DNA of 64,000 bases from FEB-25 sp963726315. GTDB lineage: Bacteria; Chloroflexota; Anaerolineae; Anaerolineales; UBA4823. Location: contig CAVSBZ010000001.1 of the NCBI GenBank assembly GCA_963726315.1, positions 1-64,000 of the forward strand, read 5' to 3'. Made by a program: the position numbers and the translations under genes. Below, piece by piece: positions 40,708 through 49,402 of this stretch (position 1 is the first letter of the stretch; each line of letters starts with the position of its first letter). The notes beneath the pieces are model-generated. The model saw nothing but the letters and a program-made list of their open reading frames with translations. It made no database searches and had not been told where the DNA came from.

Positions 40708-41709
40708 TTAAAGCGTCACCGGGTGACTGACCAGCTCGATCAAAAGCTGGACCGCATTCTGAACATCCTGAAAATCCACCATCTCTGAGGGAGAGTGTAC
40801 ATAGCGGCAAGGGATAGAGATGCACCCGGCGGGGATTCCCGCCCGAGTTAACTGCATGGCGCGCGCATCGGTGGAACCACCTTCCAGGATTTCCATCTGA
40901 AATGGTAAGCCAAGGGTCTCTGCACCCTTTACCATCCAGTCTATCACACGCTTATCCGCCAGCATGCCTCCATCGCGCACCTTGATGGCGAGACCCTTGC
41001 CCAGGCTTACGTCCATCCTCACCTTTGTCCGGCGGGGTGTATCACCTGTACCGGTCACATCCACCGCCAAGCCTAGGTCAGGGTCAATTCCAAAAGCGGC
41101 AGCAGTCGCGCCGCGCACGCCCACTTCCTCCTGGGTGCTGAAGACGAAATACAGCTGATGGGGGGTAGCTTTGAGCTGGCGCAAGGTTTCAATCAATACT
41201 GCTGCTCCGATGCGGTCGTCGAGCGATTTTGCCACCAGTCTCCCTCCAAGGTCAAGGAATGGACGGTCGAAAGTAGCCACATCGCCCACCCGCACCGGGG
41301 TCTCTACGCTGGTGGAAGAACCCATGTCTATATACAGCTGGTCGAAGGTGGGCATTTTACTCATATCATCCAGGGGCTCCAGGCTAATAACCCCCGCGGC
41401 ACCATTAAGGAAGCGCACACGCCCGCCTACGCAGGTATATGGTCTGACGCCGCCCAAGGTGGTAAAGCGAACAAAACCATTTCCATCCACCTGGGTGACC
41501 ATGACGCCAATTTCATCGATATGCGCCGCCAGCATGATCTTCATCCCATCAGTGCTCCCCGACCCTTTACGCACGATCAGGTTGCCGAGGGCATCCACCT
41601 TTATTTCATCTGCATACGGCTCAACTTCAGCCCGTACCACAGAACGGATTTGGGTTTCGTATCCGGAAGGACCTTGGGTTTCTACCAGTTTCTGGATCAA
41701 TGGTTTCAT
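40708..41709 (-). CDS. M42 family metallopeptidase (first of three paralogs)
   Basis: A 333-residue TET-like aminopeptidase. Expected dinuclear-metal and catalytic positions are present: AAHIDEIG, KSLDDRIGAA, TQEEVGVRGA, LAVDVTGTGD and the C-terminal YVHSPSE. M42 enzymes form 12-subunit tetrahedral particles that trim peptides from the N-terminus. The SD AGGAGATCAC precedes the ATG. It shares strand and spacing with two paralogs upstream. Confidence 0.93.
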   Translation of the reverse strand: MKPLIQKLVETQGPSGYETQIRSVVRAEVEPYADEIKVDALGNLIVRKGSGSTDGMKIMLAAHIDEIGVMVTQVDGNGFVRFTTLGGVRPYTCVGGRVRFLNGAAGVISLEPLDDMSKMPTFDQLYIDMGSSTSVETPVRVGDVATFDRPFLDLGGRLVAKSLDDRIGAAVLIETLRQLKATPHQLYFVFSTQEEVGVRGATAAAFGIDPDLGLAVDVTGTGDTPRRTKVRMDVSLGKGLAIKVRDGGMLADKRVIDWMVKGAETLGLPFQMEILEGGSTDARAMQLTRAGIPAGCISIPCRYVHSPSEMVDFQDVQNAVQLLIELVSHPVTL

Positions 41710-41780
41710 GTGATCTCCTGAGTGCCTCGTGCTTTCATCTTGTTGGCGTGAACAGCCTCGCCAAGGTTATAAAATTTTTT

Positions 41781-42854
41781 CTACCGCTCATTGGATAATA
41801 AAGCCGGAGTCAGGTGCGAGATAGCAGCGGCGACCAATGCAAGTGTGTTCTGCCAATCGGACAGGCGAGCAATTGCTGCCGGACTGTGGTGGTACCTGCC
41901 TGGCACCGACACGGAGATACTGGGAATGCCTTCACGCTGTTTATGGATAGCACCGGCATCTGTGCCCCCTCCGCCGGGTTGGCGGAGCTGGTAAGGGATG
42001 CGGTTCGCTTCAGCCGTCTCAATCAGGTATCGTATCAGGCGTGGATCGGACAGAGTGCCGGAATCTGCCAGGTAAATCGCCGGACCGGCACCCAGACGGG
42101 TATTGTAGCGATCATTCTCGTCAGTTTCCCAAGCGGGCAGGTCATAGGCAGGGGTTGAATCCAGGACGATAGCAAGGTCCGGGTTAAAGGCATATGCCGC
42201 CACCCGAGCCCCACGTGCTGAAATCTCCTCCTGCACAGTGAATGCAGCCTGCAGGTCGATATTGGGTGGAGCGTGTTTCACCAGCTCAATCAAGGTTGCC
42301 ACGCCCAGGCGATTATCCAATGCCTTGCCGCGCAGACTGGGACCAAGGCGAACAAAGGTGGTGGCAAAGGTGGCGCGATCCCCGACCTTTTCCTTGCCTG
42401 CTTCCGGACCGACATCAATATGCAGGTCATCCACATCAATCGGTTTTTGGGAGTTGTCTCCATGGGCGAGATGGACAGGTCTTATCCCGATCACCCCAGG
42501 GATATGGTCCTTACCAATCCAGACCGATTTACCGGCTAAATCAGAGGCCGCAATCCCTCCGACCGTCTCAAAGCGGTAGATACCCTCACCCTGGCTATTG
42601 ATAAGCATTAATCCCACTTCGTCCATATGGGCTGCCAGCATCACTTTTAATCGTTGTTCACCAGATCCGCGCCTGGTTGCGAGGACATTTCCTAACGCAT
42701 CAACTTTCACCTCGTCTGCAAGGGGGCGGACCTCACTCAGGACAATCTTGCGCACCTCGCCTTCATCACCCGATACAGCGCAGGCGTTTGAAAGCTGTTC
42801 CAACAACTTAATCTGCTCGTCCCCAACCTGGGGGAATAGATAGTCTTCTGCCAT
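41781..42854 (-). CDS. M42 family metallopeptidase (second of three paralogs)
   Basis: A 357-residue M42 enzyme with AAHMDEVG, KALDNRLGVA, VQEEISARGA, IVLDSTPAYD and YHHSPAA, so all metal and general-base positions look intact. The region around the substrate pocket (STPAYDLPAWETDENDRYN) differs clearly from both neighbours. Its start overlaps the end of the third paralog by 47 bases; GGGAGG lies 14 bases before the ATG, a longer spacing than usual. Confidence 0.93.
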   Translation of the reverse strand: MAEDYLFPQVGDEQIKLLEQLSNACAVSGDEGEVRKIVLSEVRPLADEVKVDALGNVLATRRGSGEQRLKVMLAAHMDEVGLMLINSQGEGIYRFETVGGIAASDLAGKSVWIGKDHIPGVIGIRPVHLAHGDNSQKPIDVDDLHIDVGPEAGKEKVGDRATFATTFVRLGPSLRGKALDNRLGVATLIELVKHAPPNIDLQAAFTVQEEISARGARVAAYAFNPDLAIVLDSTPAYDLPAWETDENDRYNTRLGAGPAIYLADSGTLSDPRLIRYLIETAEANRIPYQLRQPGGGGTDAGAIHKQREGIPSISVSVPGRYHHSPAAIARLSDWQNTLALVAAAISHLTPALLSNER

Positions 42855-43926
42855 CGATGTTCGTCAATCCTCCCAGGTTAAACTTATCCATGAATGTTGG
42901 GTCCAATTGAGCGATAAACTCCGCCGCCAACCTGCCTGCACGAGTAATATCTTTCAATGCGACCATCTCCACGGGTGTATGCATATAACGTAAGGGTATC
43001 CCAATGACCACATTAGGAATACCCTCGGCTACAACCACCATGGCATCAGAGTCAGTGCCTGAATAACGAGGCGCAGGCTCGGGGGTAATGGGAATTTCCA
43101 GTCGCTCAGCGAGCTCTTTGACGGTTTTGAATAAGAAAGGATGGACGACCGGACCCCATCCCAGGGTAGGTCCCCTGCCTAATGGAAATGTCAAATGACT
43201 GGGGCTGCTGGGCTCGCTGCCGAAGGTTACATCCATGGTGAGGCACAGGCTGGGATGAAGCTGGAAAGCAGAAGTCAAACCGCCTCCGTAGGTAGTTTCC
43301 TCCTGTACGGTCGCGACAGCCCAGACATCCCAGGTGTGCGGTCGCGAGTGCAATATTTCCAGGCAGCTGGTCAGGGCAGCCACGGCAGCCCGGTTGTCTA
43401 ATGTGTGACCTGCCAATGTGTCCCCAGCAGTGACGAGCGGTGGCTGGGCAAATGAGATAGTATCACCCACCCTTACCAGGCTGGATACCTCATCCGGGAG
43501 CAGTCCAACGTCAACCAGTAAATATTCAAGGGGGACAATACCAGCCTGGAGGCGGGTGGGCAACAGACGCGGCGGGGTGGGAACGATCATTCCAGGCAGA
43601 TCCTGGCGCCCGTGTACGATCACCATTTGACCGGGTAAGACGCGTACATCAATGCCCCCTACAGCGGTAATGCGCAGGAAACCATCAACGATCGCATTTA
43701 CCATTAAGCCAATTGCATCCATATGGGCGGCAATCATGATACTGGGTCTTGGCTCGCTTCCGGTACCTTTTTGCAACCCATGCAGGCTGCCCAACCGGCT
43801 GGTGCTCAATTGGTCGGTGACCGGTGCCCAGGCGTGCTCGATGATTGGACGGACGCCGTTTTCGTAACCGCTTAAACCTGGTGCGGAGATTAATTCTTTT
43901 AATAAGGGAAGGAGTTCAGTCATCAT
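42808..43926 (-). CDS. M42 family metallopeptidase (third of three paralogs)
   Basis: A 372-residue M42 enzyme and the first gene of the cluster in transcription order. Key motifs are AAHMDAIG, HTLDNRAAVA, VQEETTYGGG, LTMDVTFGSE and YMHTPVE. The usual M42 lead-in LISAPGLSGYE is present. The last 35 residues, after the metal-binding part, form an extra tail that overlaps the next gene. No Shine-Dalgarno is evident before the ATG-ATG pair. Confidence 0.92.
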   Translation of the reverse strand: MMTELLPLLKELISAPGLSGYENGVRPIIEHAWAPVTDQLSTSRLGSLHGLQKGTGSEPRPSIMIAAHMDAIGLMVNAIVDGFLRITAVGGIDVRVLPGQMVIVHGRQDLPGMIVPTPPRLLPTRLQAGIVPLEYLLVDVGLLPDEVSSLVRVGDTISFAQPPLVTAGDTLAGHTLDNRAAVAALTSCLEILHSRPHTWDVWAVATVQEETTYGGGLTSAFQLHPSLCLTMDVTFGSEPSSPSHLTFPLGRGPTLGWGPVVHPFLFKTVKELAERLEIPITPEPAPRYSGTDSDAMVVVAEGIPNVVIGIPLRYMHTPVEMVALKDITRAGRLAAEFIAQLDPTFMDKFNLGGLTNIDGRRLSIPPGWGRAD

Positions 43927-43965
43927 TCTGTCTGCGCTCAGTGAGTCAGAGTAGATTAATATTTT

Positions 43966-44478
43966 TCAATGGAGATTTGATGGAAATGGACCGGGGGTGA
44001 GGTTGGGACCGGTAGGTGTTGCAGTTGGGGAGGGCGTCTGGCTAAATGTCGAGGTGGGGACAGGCGTCCTGGTGGCGGTAGGTGACGGAGTTAGCGTATA
44101 TGTCGGCGTATAGTTAGGTGTTTTGGTCAAAGTGGGCGGAATGAAGGGCGTATTGGAAGGGGTGGGCGATGTGGTGTTGGTTGGCGTTGGGGTGATGGTG
44201 GGAGTGGGGGTGGTTGTGCCAGTGGTTGTTGGGGTGGGTGACTGACCAGGGGTTATCGTCACAAAAGGGTAAGGGGTGAATGTTGTGGTAGAGGTCAATG
44301 TAGCAAATACCACCGGCGTCCAGGTGGGGGTAAGGGTGGGAGTGCCAGAAGCGCGGTTGATGTTCCCAGGTGCCAGGAGAATCGCCACCATCCCGGCGCA
44401 GTAGCAGGGAAAGGTAGCGAGAATCACGGCAACCAATACCTTGCGTAATCGGGAGCGGGCGAATGGATCAGATGTCAT
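43966..44478 (-). CDS. Single-pass membrane protein made almost wholly of a Thr/Pro stalk
   Basis: A 170-residue product: a basic N-terminus (DPFARSRLRK), one membrane helix (about 13-37, including CYCAG) and then about 130 residues composed mostly of Thr and Pro with scattered Ser, Val and Tyr, up to the end. Stalks like this normally join an anchor to a folded domain, but here no folded domain follows. AGGAAAC precedes the chosen ATG; a longer frame would add 17 residues. It may be a glycosylated surface spacer or a truncated relative of the other stalk proteins. Confidence 0.7.
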   Translation of the reverse strand: MTSDPFARSRLRKVLVAVILATFPCYCAGMVAILLAPGNINRASGTPTLTPTWTPVVFATLTSTTTFTPYPFVTITPGQSPTPTTTGTTTPTPTITPTPTNTTSPTPSNTPFIPPTLTKTPNYTPTYTLTPSPTATRTPVPTSTFSQTPSPTATPTGPNLTPGPFPSNLH

Positions 44479-44571
44479 GATTGTTTCCTGGTTCGGGTAG
44501 ATGATAACACCAAGTTTATAAAATGGCAATCAAGGCATGTTTTACCGCTAAACTACAGAAATTTCCTGCGG

Positions 44572-44577
44572 TACAAT
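44572..44577 (+). promoter_or_regulatory. -10 box of a probable leaderless PIG-L gene
   Basis: TACAAT ends 6 bases before the ATG, the spacing repeated at several genes in this window. The intervening GGTGAG could also act as a weak ribosome site. Confidence 0.45.
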
Positions 44578-44583
44578 GGTGAG

Positions 44584-45324
44584 ATGCTCTGGATCTATCT
44601 TTCACCCCATTTCGACGACGCAGCCCTGTCTTGCGGAGGTCTGGTGTGGGAGCAGGCACAGCGGGATGAGATGGTGAGCATCTGGACAGTGTGTGCTGGC
44701 GAACCCCCATCATCCGACCTTTCACCCTTCGCCCAGGAGCTCCACGACCGCTGGAAGCTCGATCAGAATGCGCCTGCCGGACGAAGAAGGGAAGACCAAA
44801 TTTCCTGCCAACGCCTGGGCGTATCCAGCCGCTATTTCTCCATCCCCGACTGCATTTATCGCCGCCATCCAGTCAGTGGTGAGTACATGTATGCCGCTGA
44901 GGCAGCATTGAATGGAGCACTCCAGGCGGGGGACGATCAGGTCATTCAATCTTTGATGGAGGAGCTAGAGCAAAGCGTGGACGCGAGTGCCGAGCTCGTC
45001 AGCCCGTTGGGATTGGGGAACCATGTTGACCACCAGCTCACCCGGCGAGCTGTTGAAGACCTGGGACGGCCATTGTGGTACTATGCTGATTTCCCTTATG
45101 TTCTGCGCAACAACACCTTTTGGGAGCAATTGGAAGGGGAAGGATGGATAAGCCGGCTATTTCCGATCACGAAAGGTGGTCTGGCGGCATGGGTGGATGC
45201 AATCAGCGCCCATGCCTCGCAAGTGAGCACGTTCTGGGCTGATGACCCAGCCATGCGGCATGAAGTAGCAGATTACCTGCTTTCCAACGGTGGAATCCGC
45301 TTGTGGAGAAAGCCTGGCGCTTGA
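44584..45324 (+). CDS. PIG-L family deacetylase (LmbE-like)
   Basis: A 246-residue zinc hydrolase of the PIG-L/LmbE class, which removes acetyl groups from N-acetylglucosamine-type substrates. Metal-binding positions are visible in SPHFDDAALSCGG at the N-terminus and GNHVDHQLTRRA (about 155). A second copy with the same VWE...IWTVCAG and MPDCIYR/IPDCIYR pattern lies at 55.4 kb. The physiological substrate is unknown. Confidence 0.9.
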   Translation: MLWIYLSPHFDDAALSCGGLVWEQAQRDEMVSIWTVCAGEPPSSDLSPFAQELHDRWKLDQNAPAGRRREDQISCQRLGVSSRYFSIPDCIYRRHPVSGEYMYAAEAALNGALQAGDDQVIQSLMEELEQSVDASAELVSPLGLGNHVDHQLTRRAVEDLGRPLWYYADFPYVLRNNTFWEQLEGEGWISRLFPITKGGLAAWVDAISAHASQVSTFWADDPAMRHEVADYLLSNGGIRLWRKPGA

Positions 45325-45331
45325 ATAATAC

Positions 45332-45360
45332 TTGCGTTTCCATGTGATATGTGCTAAAAT
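45332..45360 (+). promoter_or_regulatory. greA promoter
   Basis: TTGCGT, exactly 17 bases, then TAAAAT. Transcription would begin near 45367, giving a leader of about 140 bases. Confidence 0.65.
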
Positions 45361-45368
45361 CACGCCGC

Positions 45369-45486
45369 GCGGTAGTCGGGAAAGGTTATTTCCCTTCTTA
45401 CCGCATACTTTTCATAAGGGGCAGCCCAGGTTATTTACCAGCTTCCCAATTAAAAGCAAAGAATCGCTCTTGAGGAGTGGTTCTTT
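45369..45486 (+). promoter_or_regulatory. Structured 5' leader of greA with two hairpins
   Basis: Hairpin 1 (45369-45404): GCGGTA/TACCGC outside GGGAAA/TTTCCC. Hairpin 2 (45458-45486): AAAGAATCGCTC pairs with GAGTGGTTCTTT, 12 bp with two wobbles and a 5-nt loop, ending in TTT. The leader is long for this window and could give attenuation or a small leader RNA. No known riboswitch class was recognised. Confidence 0.5.
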
Positions 45487-45509
45487 CATCTTATAGATAG
45501 GATAGGAAG

Positions 45510-45971
45510 ATGCCTCCGTCATTCTTGACCAAGCAAGGCTACCAGAATCTGCAGGATGAGCTGGAAAAATTGCGAACAATTAAACGCCATGAAGTTGCCG
45601 AACGTTTACACGAGGCAATGGAAGGCGGAGAGCTGATCGAAGACGCTGAATACGAAGCAGCAAAAAACGAGCAGGCTTTTGTCGAAGGACGCATCCAGGA
45701 CCTGGAAATGCTCCTGGCAAACGCGCACGTCATCGAGGATGCTGCCAAGGAAGATCACGTCCAGGTAGGCTCGACTGTAACGATCAAGGAAGGCGATAAT
45801 CCAGAAGAAATCTACACCATCGTCGGTCCGCCGGAAGCCAGCCCGCGTGATGGAAAAATATCCAACAAATCACCCTTGGGGCGTGCTTTAATGGATCATC
45901 ATGCCGGAGATGTGGTCAGGGTTGACGCGCCTGGTGGGTCCTTCACCGTCAGCCTATTGAAGGTGGAGTAA
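45510..45971 (+). CDS. greA: Transcription elongation factor GreA
   Basis: GreA rescues backtracked RNA polymerase by stimulating transcript cleavage. The 153 residues have the N-terminal coiled-coil with the acidic tip (GGELIEDAEYEAAKNEQAFVEG split around D and E residues) and the C-terminal FKBP-like domain (YTIVGPPEASPRDGKISNKS and PLGRAL). Length is typical. GGATAGGAAG precedes the ATG. A strong terminator separates it from lysS. Confidence 0.96.
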   Translation: MPPSFLTKQGYQNLQDELEKLRTIKRHEVAERLHEAMEGGELIEDAEYEAAKNEQAFVEGRIQDLEMLLANAHVIEDAAKEDHVQVGSTVTIKEGDNPEEIYTIVGPPEASPRDGKISNKSPLGRALMDHHAGDVVRVDAPGGSFTVSLLKVE

Positions 45972-45990
45972 GTAAGGGGCTATCAATCAG

Positions 45991-46024
45991 CCCCGCGCAA
46001 GTATCTTTTGCGCGGGGTTTTTTT
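45991..46024 (+). terminator. Rho-independent terminator between greA and lysS
   Basis: CCCCGCGCAA pairs with TTGCGCGGGG (10 bp) around a 7-nt loop, followed by seven T residues. Confidence 0.93.
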
Positions 46025-46056
46025 CTTAATTTACCAGCACGCTGTGGAGAGAAGGC

Positions 46057-47589
46057 ATGAAGAACGAACCTACCAACCTAGAACTGAACCGACTGGAGAA
46101 ATTAGAGCGCCTGCGCCAGAAAGGGATTGAGCCTTATCCCACCCGTACAATACGAACTCACACCAGCCAGGCTGCCAGCTGTGAGTTCGAGGCCGCTGAA
46201 GCGACCGTAGCGCAAGGCGAACAACCGCCGCCGGTCAAAGCCGCGCTTGCCGGCCGCTTGCGCTCGATCCGCCCGATGGGTAAGATCATTTTTGCGCATA
46301 TCGAGGACGGCGATGGGCGTATCCAACTGTTCTTGCGCGCCAATGATATCGGGCAGGAGCAGCTGGACTTATTCAACCATGAATTTGACCTGGGTGACTT
46401 CGTCCAGGCGAGTGGTGAGATGTTCCGCACACGTTCGGGGGAGATCTCGCTGCGGGTGGAGGCATTCCAAATGGTGGCAAAAGCCATCACCCCACTGCCC
46501 GCGGGGAAGGATGAGCTAGTGGAGGGCGAGATTGTCAGCCATGATCACCTATCAGACCCGGAAACCCGCTACCGCCAACGCTACGCCGACCTGGCGGTGC
46601 ACCCGGAAGTACGCCAAATTTTTCAAACCCGGTCAGCCATTGTGACTGCCTTACGCAGCTACCTGGACGGGCAAGGTTTCCTGGAAGTGGAGACACCCAT
46701 CCTGCAGCCGCTATACGGCGGGGCAGCCGCCAAGCCGTTTATCACCCATCACAACCAGCTGCACCAGGACCTGTACCTGCGTATTTCATTCGAGCTGTAC
46801 CTGAAACGCCTGCTGGTGGGAGGGATTGAGCGCGTGTATGAGATTGGGCGAGATTTCCGCAATGAGGGAGTCTCGTTCAAACATAACCCCGAATTTACCC
46901 AATTGGAATTTTACTGCGCCTATTCCGATTACCTGAAAGTGATGGAGATGACCGAGCAGATGCTCGCTTACGTGTGCGACAGTGTGCTGGGCAGTCGAAA
47001 AGTTACCTATAACGGACACGAGCTTAGCTTCGAAGTCCCGTGGCCGCGAGTGGAGCTGCGCCAGGGCTTGATCAACACCTGTGGGATCGATATCAACGCC
47101 CACCCCAACGCCAGCAGCCTGGAGGCGGTGATGAAGGCAAGGGGGATCGAAACCAAACCCGGGGAATCGCGGGGGAAGCTGATCAACCAGTTACTGGAAG
47201 ATTTCCTCGAGCCTACGCTTATCCAACCCACATTTCTATATGATTATCCGCGCGACATTTCACCCCTTGCCAAGAGCAAACCGGGTGACCCGCTCACTGT
47301 GGAGCGTTTTGAGGCCTATATTGCCGGGTTCGAGCTGTGCAACGCCTTTACTGAGCTGAACGATCCGCTCGACCAGGAGAAGCGCTTCCTGGAAATGGGG
47401 CGCGACTACACAGTGGATGATGAAGAACGCCACCCCATGGACGAGGACTACCTGCGGGCGATGCGCTACGGCATGCCTCCCAGCGGAGGCTTCGGCATGG
47501 GAGTCGATCGTTTGATCATGATCCTGACCGATCACCCCAACATCCGTGAGGTGATCCTGTTTCCGCACCTGCGCACACGGGAAGAGTGA
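46057..47589 (+). CDS. lysS: Lysine--tRNA ligase, class II
   Basis: It charges tRNA-Lys. The 510 residues show the N-terminal OB-fold anticodon domain (about 60-160) and class II motif 1 around LDGQGFLEVETPILQP. Motif 2 is in YLKRLLVGGIERVYEIGRDF and FRNEGVSFKHNPEFT, and motif 3 is GGFGMGVDRLIMILTD. It starts just after the greA terminator. A degraded copy of its last 85 codons is found at 53.5 kb. Confidence 0.97.
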   Translation: MKNEPTNLELNRLEKLERLRQKGIEPYPTRTIRTHTSQAASCEFEAAEATVAQGEQPPPVKAALAGRLRSIRPMGKIIFAHIEDGDGRIQLFLRANDIGQEQLDLFNHEFDLGDFVQASGEMFRTRSGEISLRVEAFQMVAKAITPLPAGKDELVEGEIVSHDHLSDPETRYRQRYADLAVHPEVRQIFQTRSAIVTALRSYLDGQGFLEVETPILQPLYGGAAAKPFITHHNQLHQDLYLRISFELYLKRLLVGGIERVYEIGRDFRNEGVSFKHNPEFTQLEFYCAYSDYLKVMEMTEQMLAYVCDSVLGSRKVTYNGHELSFEVPWPRVELRQGLINTCGIDINAHPNASSLEAVMKARGIETKPGESRGKLINQLLEDFLEPTLIQPTFLYDYPRDISPLAKSKPGDPLTVERFEAYIAGFELCNAFTELNDPLDQEKRFLEMGRDYTVDDEERHPMDEDYLRAMRYGMPPSGGFGMGVDRLIMILTDHPNIREVILFPHLRTREE

Positions 47590-47606
47590 ACTTAATGAAA
47601 AACGAG

Positions 47607-47634
47607 ACTGGCGGTAATCAACCGCCAGTTTTTT
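47607..47634 (+). terminator. Rho-independent terminator after lysS
   Basis: ACTGGCGGT and ACCGCCAGT form a 9-bp stem with a 5-nt loop, then six T residues. On the minus strand a TTTTT tract follows after CTCG, so it may serve the convergent serine hydrolase gene as well. Confidence 0.9.
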
Positions 47635-47689
47635 GCTTAAACCGGACAAAAGCAGCAACGTCAGCCTGGGCAGCGGCCATCTCCGCCGG

Positions 47690-48793
47690 CTAGTATCCTG
47701 ACCACCCAAAGGATTCAGGTAGGAGGCGCATCACTTCGCGCCCAAGGCGTTTGCCATTTTCACCATTGGCCATCCAAACAAGGCCTTGTCCAGTGTCTGG
47801 GCAACCCACCAACAAGCTGTGAAACCCTTCGTTATGTCCTGGGTGCACGAACTTAATTCCAGCGTCCATTTTGATGATTGGAAATCCCAAGCCGACCCAG
47901 CTCACATGTGGGGTCAGCATCTGCCTCGTCATATCCGCGGAGAGGACGAGGTTCGACTCGTTTTTATACGATTTGAAGACTTCAACGATCAAGCGCGCCA
48001 GATCAGACGGAGTGCTCCACAGGCTGGCGGCGGCTTGTTCGGGATAGATGTGCCATTTTCCGGGAACCAGCTCGCCAGAACGTCGATGGGCGGCTGCGGC
48101 TTGGGGGATATACGCCTTGGGAAGCTGGGAAATGAAAGTGGAGTTGACCATCCCCAGCCTGTCAAATATCAAATCCTGAGCAAGACCTGCCAACTCCCTG
48201 CCGGTCACATCTTCTATCAGCTGCTGAACCAAAACGTAGCCACCACCCGAATAACGATAACCTGCCCCCGGAGGTTGCCTTACCCGCGCCGGCTTTGAAT
48301 TCGCAGGTGATTCGCCGTTGAGTATCTGCCGCAAGGTAGGCAGCTGGGAACCTACAGGATAGCCGGGATAACCCTTAATCGAAAGCCCGGAGGTGTGGGA
48401 GAGCAAACCCCGCAAGGTCACCTTGTTCACCTGGGTGTGTTTATTCTCCGGAACCTTCCACGTGTGTAACATTTCATTGACATCGGTATCCAGGTCCAGC
48501 AATCCCCCTTCCACAAGGTTCAGTGCTACCATTGCCGAAACTGGTTTGCTGATCGAGGCAGCCTGAAAAATGGATTCATTGGTCACCATTTCTTCACCAC
48601 CTGCCTCCAACACGCCATATCCCTTTGCCCAGGCTAACGCGTCTTGATCGATCAGGGCGATGCTGAAACCGGGTACCCTATAATATGCCATGCGCTTGTG
48701 AAGCTCATTTTTTCTTGCCGGACGGCCTTCGGCGGTTTTTGCTGCCAGCAAGCCACTTTCGATAGCCTGTATTGCCAGTTCGAGATCAGTCAT
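47690..48793 (-). CDS. Beta-lactamase-fold serine hydrolase (class C-like)
   Basis: A 367-residue protein of the beta-lactamase/D-alanyl-D-alanine carboxypeptidase superfamily. The nucleophile motif S-I-S-K is at 80-83, the second motif is YSGGGY (about 180) in place of YxN, and the third region is in HPGHNEGFHSLLVG. No signal peptide is evident, so it may be a cytoplasmic esterase or amidase rather than an antibiotic-resistance enzyme. AGGAGG lies just before the chosen ATG; a longer frame would add 27 residues. Confidence 0.88.
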   Translation of the reverse strand: MTDLELAIQAIESGLLAAKTAEGRPARKNELHKRMAYYRVPGFSIALIDQDALAWAKGYGVLEAGGEEMVTNESIFQAASISKPVSAMVALNLVEGGLLDLDTDVNEMLHTWKVPENKHTQVNKVTLRGLLSHTSGLSIKGYPGYPVGSQLPTLRQILNGESPANSKPARVRQPPGAGYRYSGGGYVLVQQLIEDVTGRELAGLAQDLIFDRLGMVNSTFISQLPKAYIPQAAAAHRRSGELVPGKWHIYPEQAAASLWSTPSDLARLIVEVFKSYKNESNLVLSADMTRQMLTPHVSWVGLGFPIIKMDAGIKFVHPGHNEGFHSLLVGCPDTGQGLVWMANGENGKRLGREVMRLLPESFGWSGY

Positions 48794-49181
48794 CTTGTCC
48801 TCCTGGGGGCTTATAAAATGAAATGAGTAGGTTCTTATCGGCGTAAAGACCAGATTCTTCCTCAGCCAATCCATGATCTATAAGTTGAAAGATTATATAC
48901 CTGCATTTTCCCGAAATATAGGATTTATTCAATACATATCAAGTCCAAGCATGGGCATCAGGCTTATTGTAGTTAATAATGACCTAATAATCACCTCGAT
49001 GAATACGTATCCGTAGTAAGGGATTAAACCATTCCCAAGGAGGGTTTATTCATATTCAATTTGTGCTATGCTAATACAACAGGCTATATAACTATTCATA
49101 AGGTCATTGGAAGATAGTTAAACAATTGAGACACACCAATGAAGAAGCACGATGATACGAATGGAAAAGGCAGGCACAATT
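48794..49181. other. 388-nt divergent promoter region
   Basis: It lies between the serine hydrolase and the two-component genes. TTGTGC (49061-49066), 17 bases, CTATAT (49084-49089) is a possible promoter for the sensor gene. No ORF is supported. Confidence 0.45.
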
Positions 49182-49316
49182 ATGGGTATCTTCCGTAAAC
49201 TCCGCTGGAAATTAACCCTCAATTATACGATCGTGACAGTGAGTGCATTCCTGGTAGTGCTTTTAATCACGGGAGGGATCATATTACCGCGCATATTTAT
49301 ACCGATTAATATTTAA
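49182..49316 (+). CDS. Sensor histidine kinase, N-terminal fragment (frameshifted)
   Basis: A 44-codon fragment starting MGIFRKLRWKLTLNYTIVT, with one membrane helix (FLVVLLITGGIIL), that hits TAA after PINI. It is the start of the histidine kinase encoded downstream: in the other frame the sequence continues without interruption as LTPEGLLRVVQREN. A single missing base around 49310-49314, in the A/T run aatatttaac, accounts for the break. An in-frame ATG at 49161 is an alternative start. Confidence 0.75.
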   Translation: MGIFRKLRWKLTLNYTIVTVSAFLVVLLITGGIILPRIFIPINI

Positions 49317-49402
49317 CTCCCGAGGGACTTCTCAGGGTTGTACAAAGGGAGAACACACCTTTATTAAATCATCTCCTTTCACAAACTCCGGTAGATACTG
49401 AA

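Noticed and set aside
44000..44340. Repetitive GGTGGG/GTTGG tracts resembling a tandem-repeat or CRISPR-like array
   Set aside because: Units are irregular with no spacers; they arise from Thr/Pro codons in a real reading frame.
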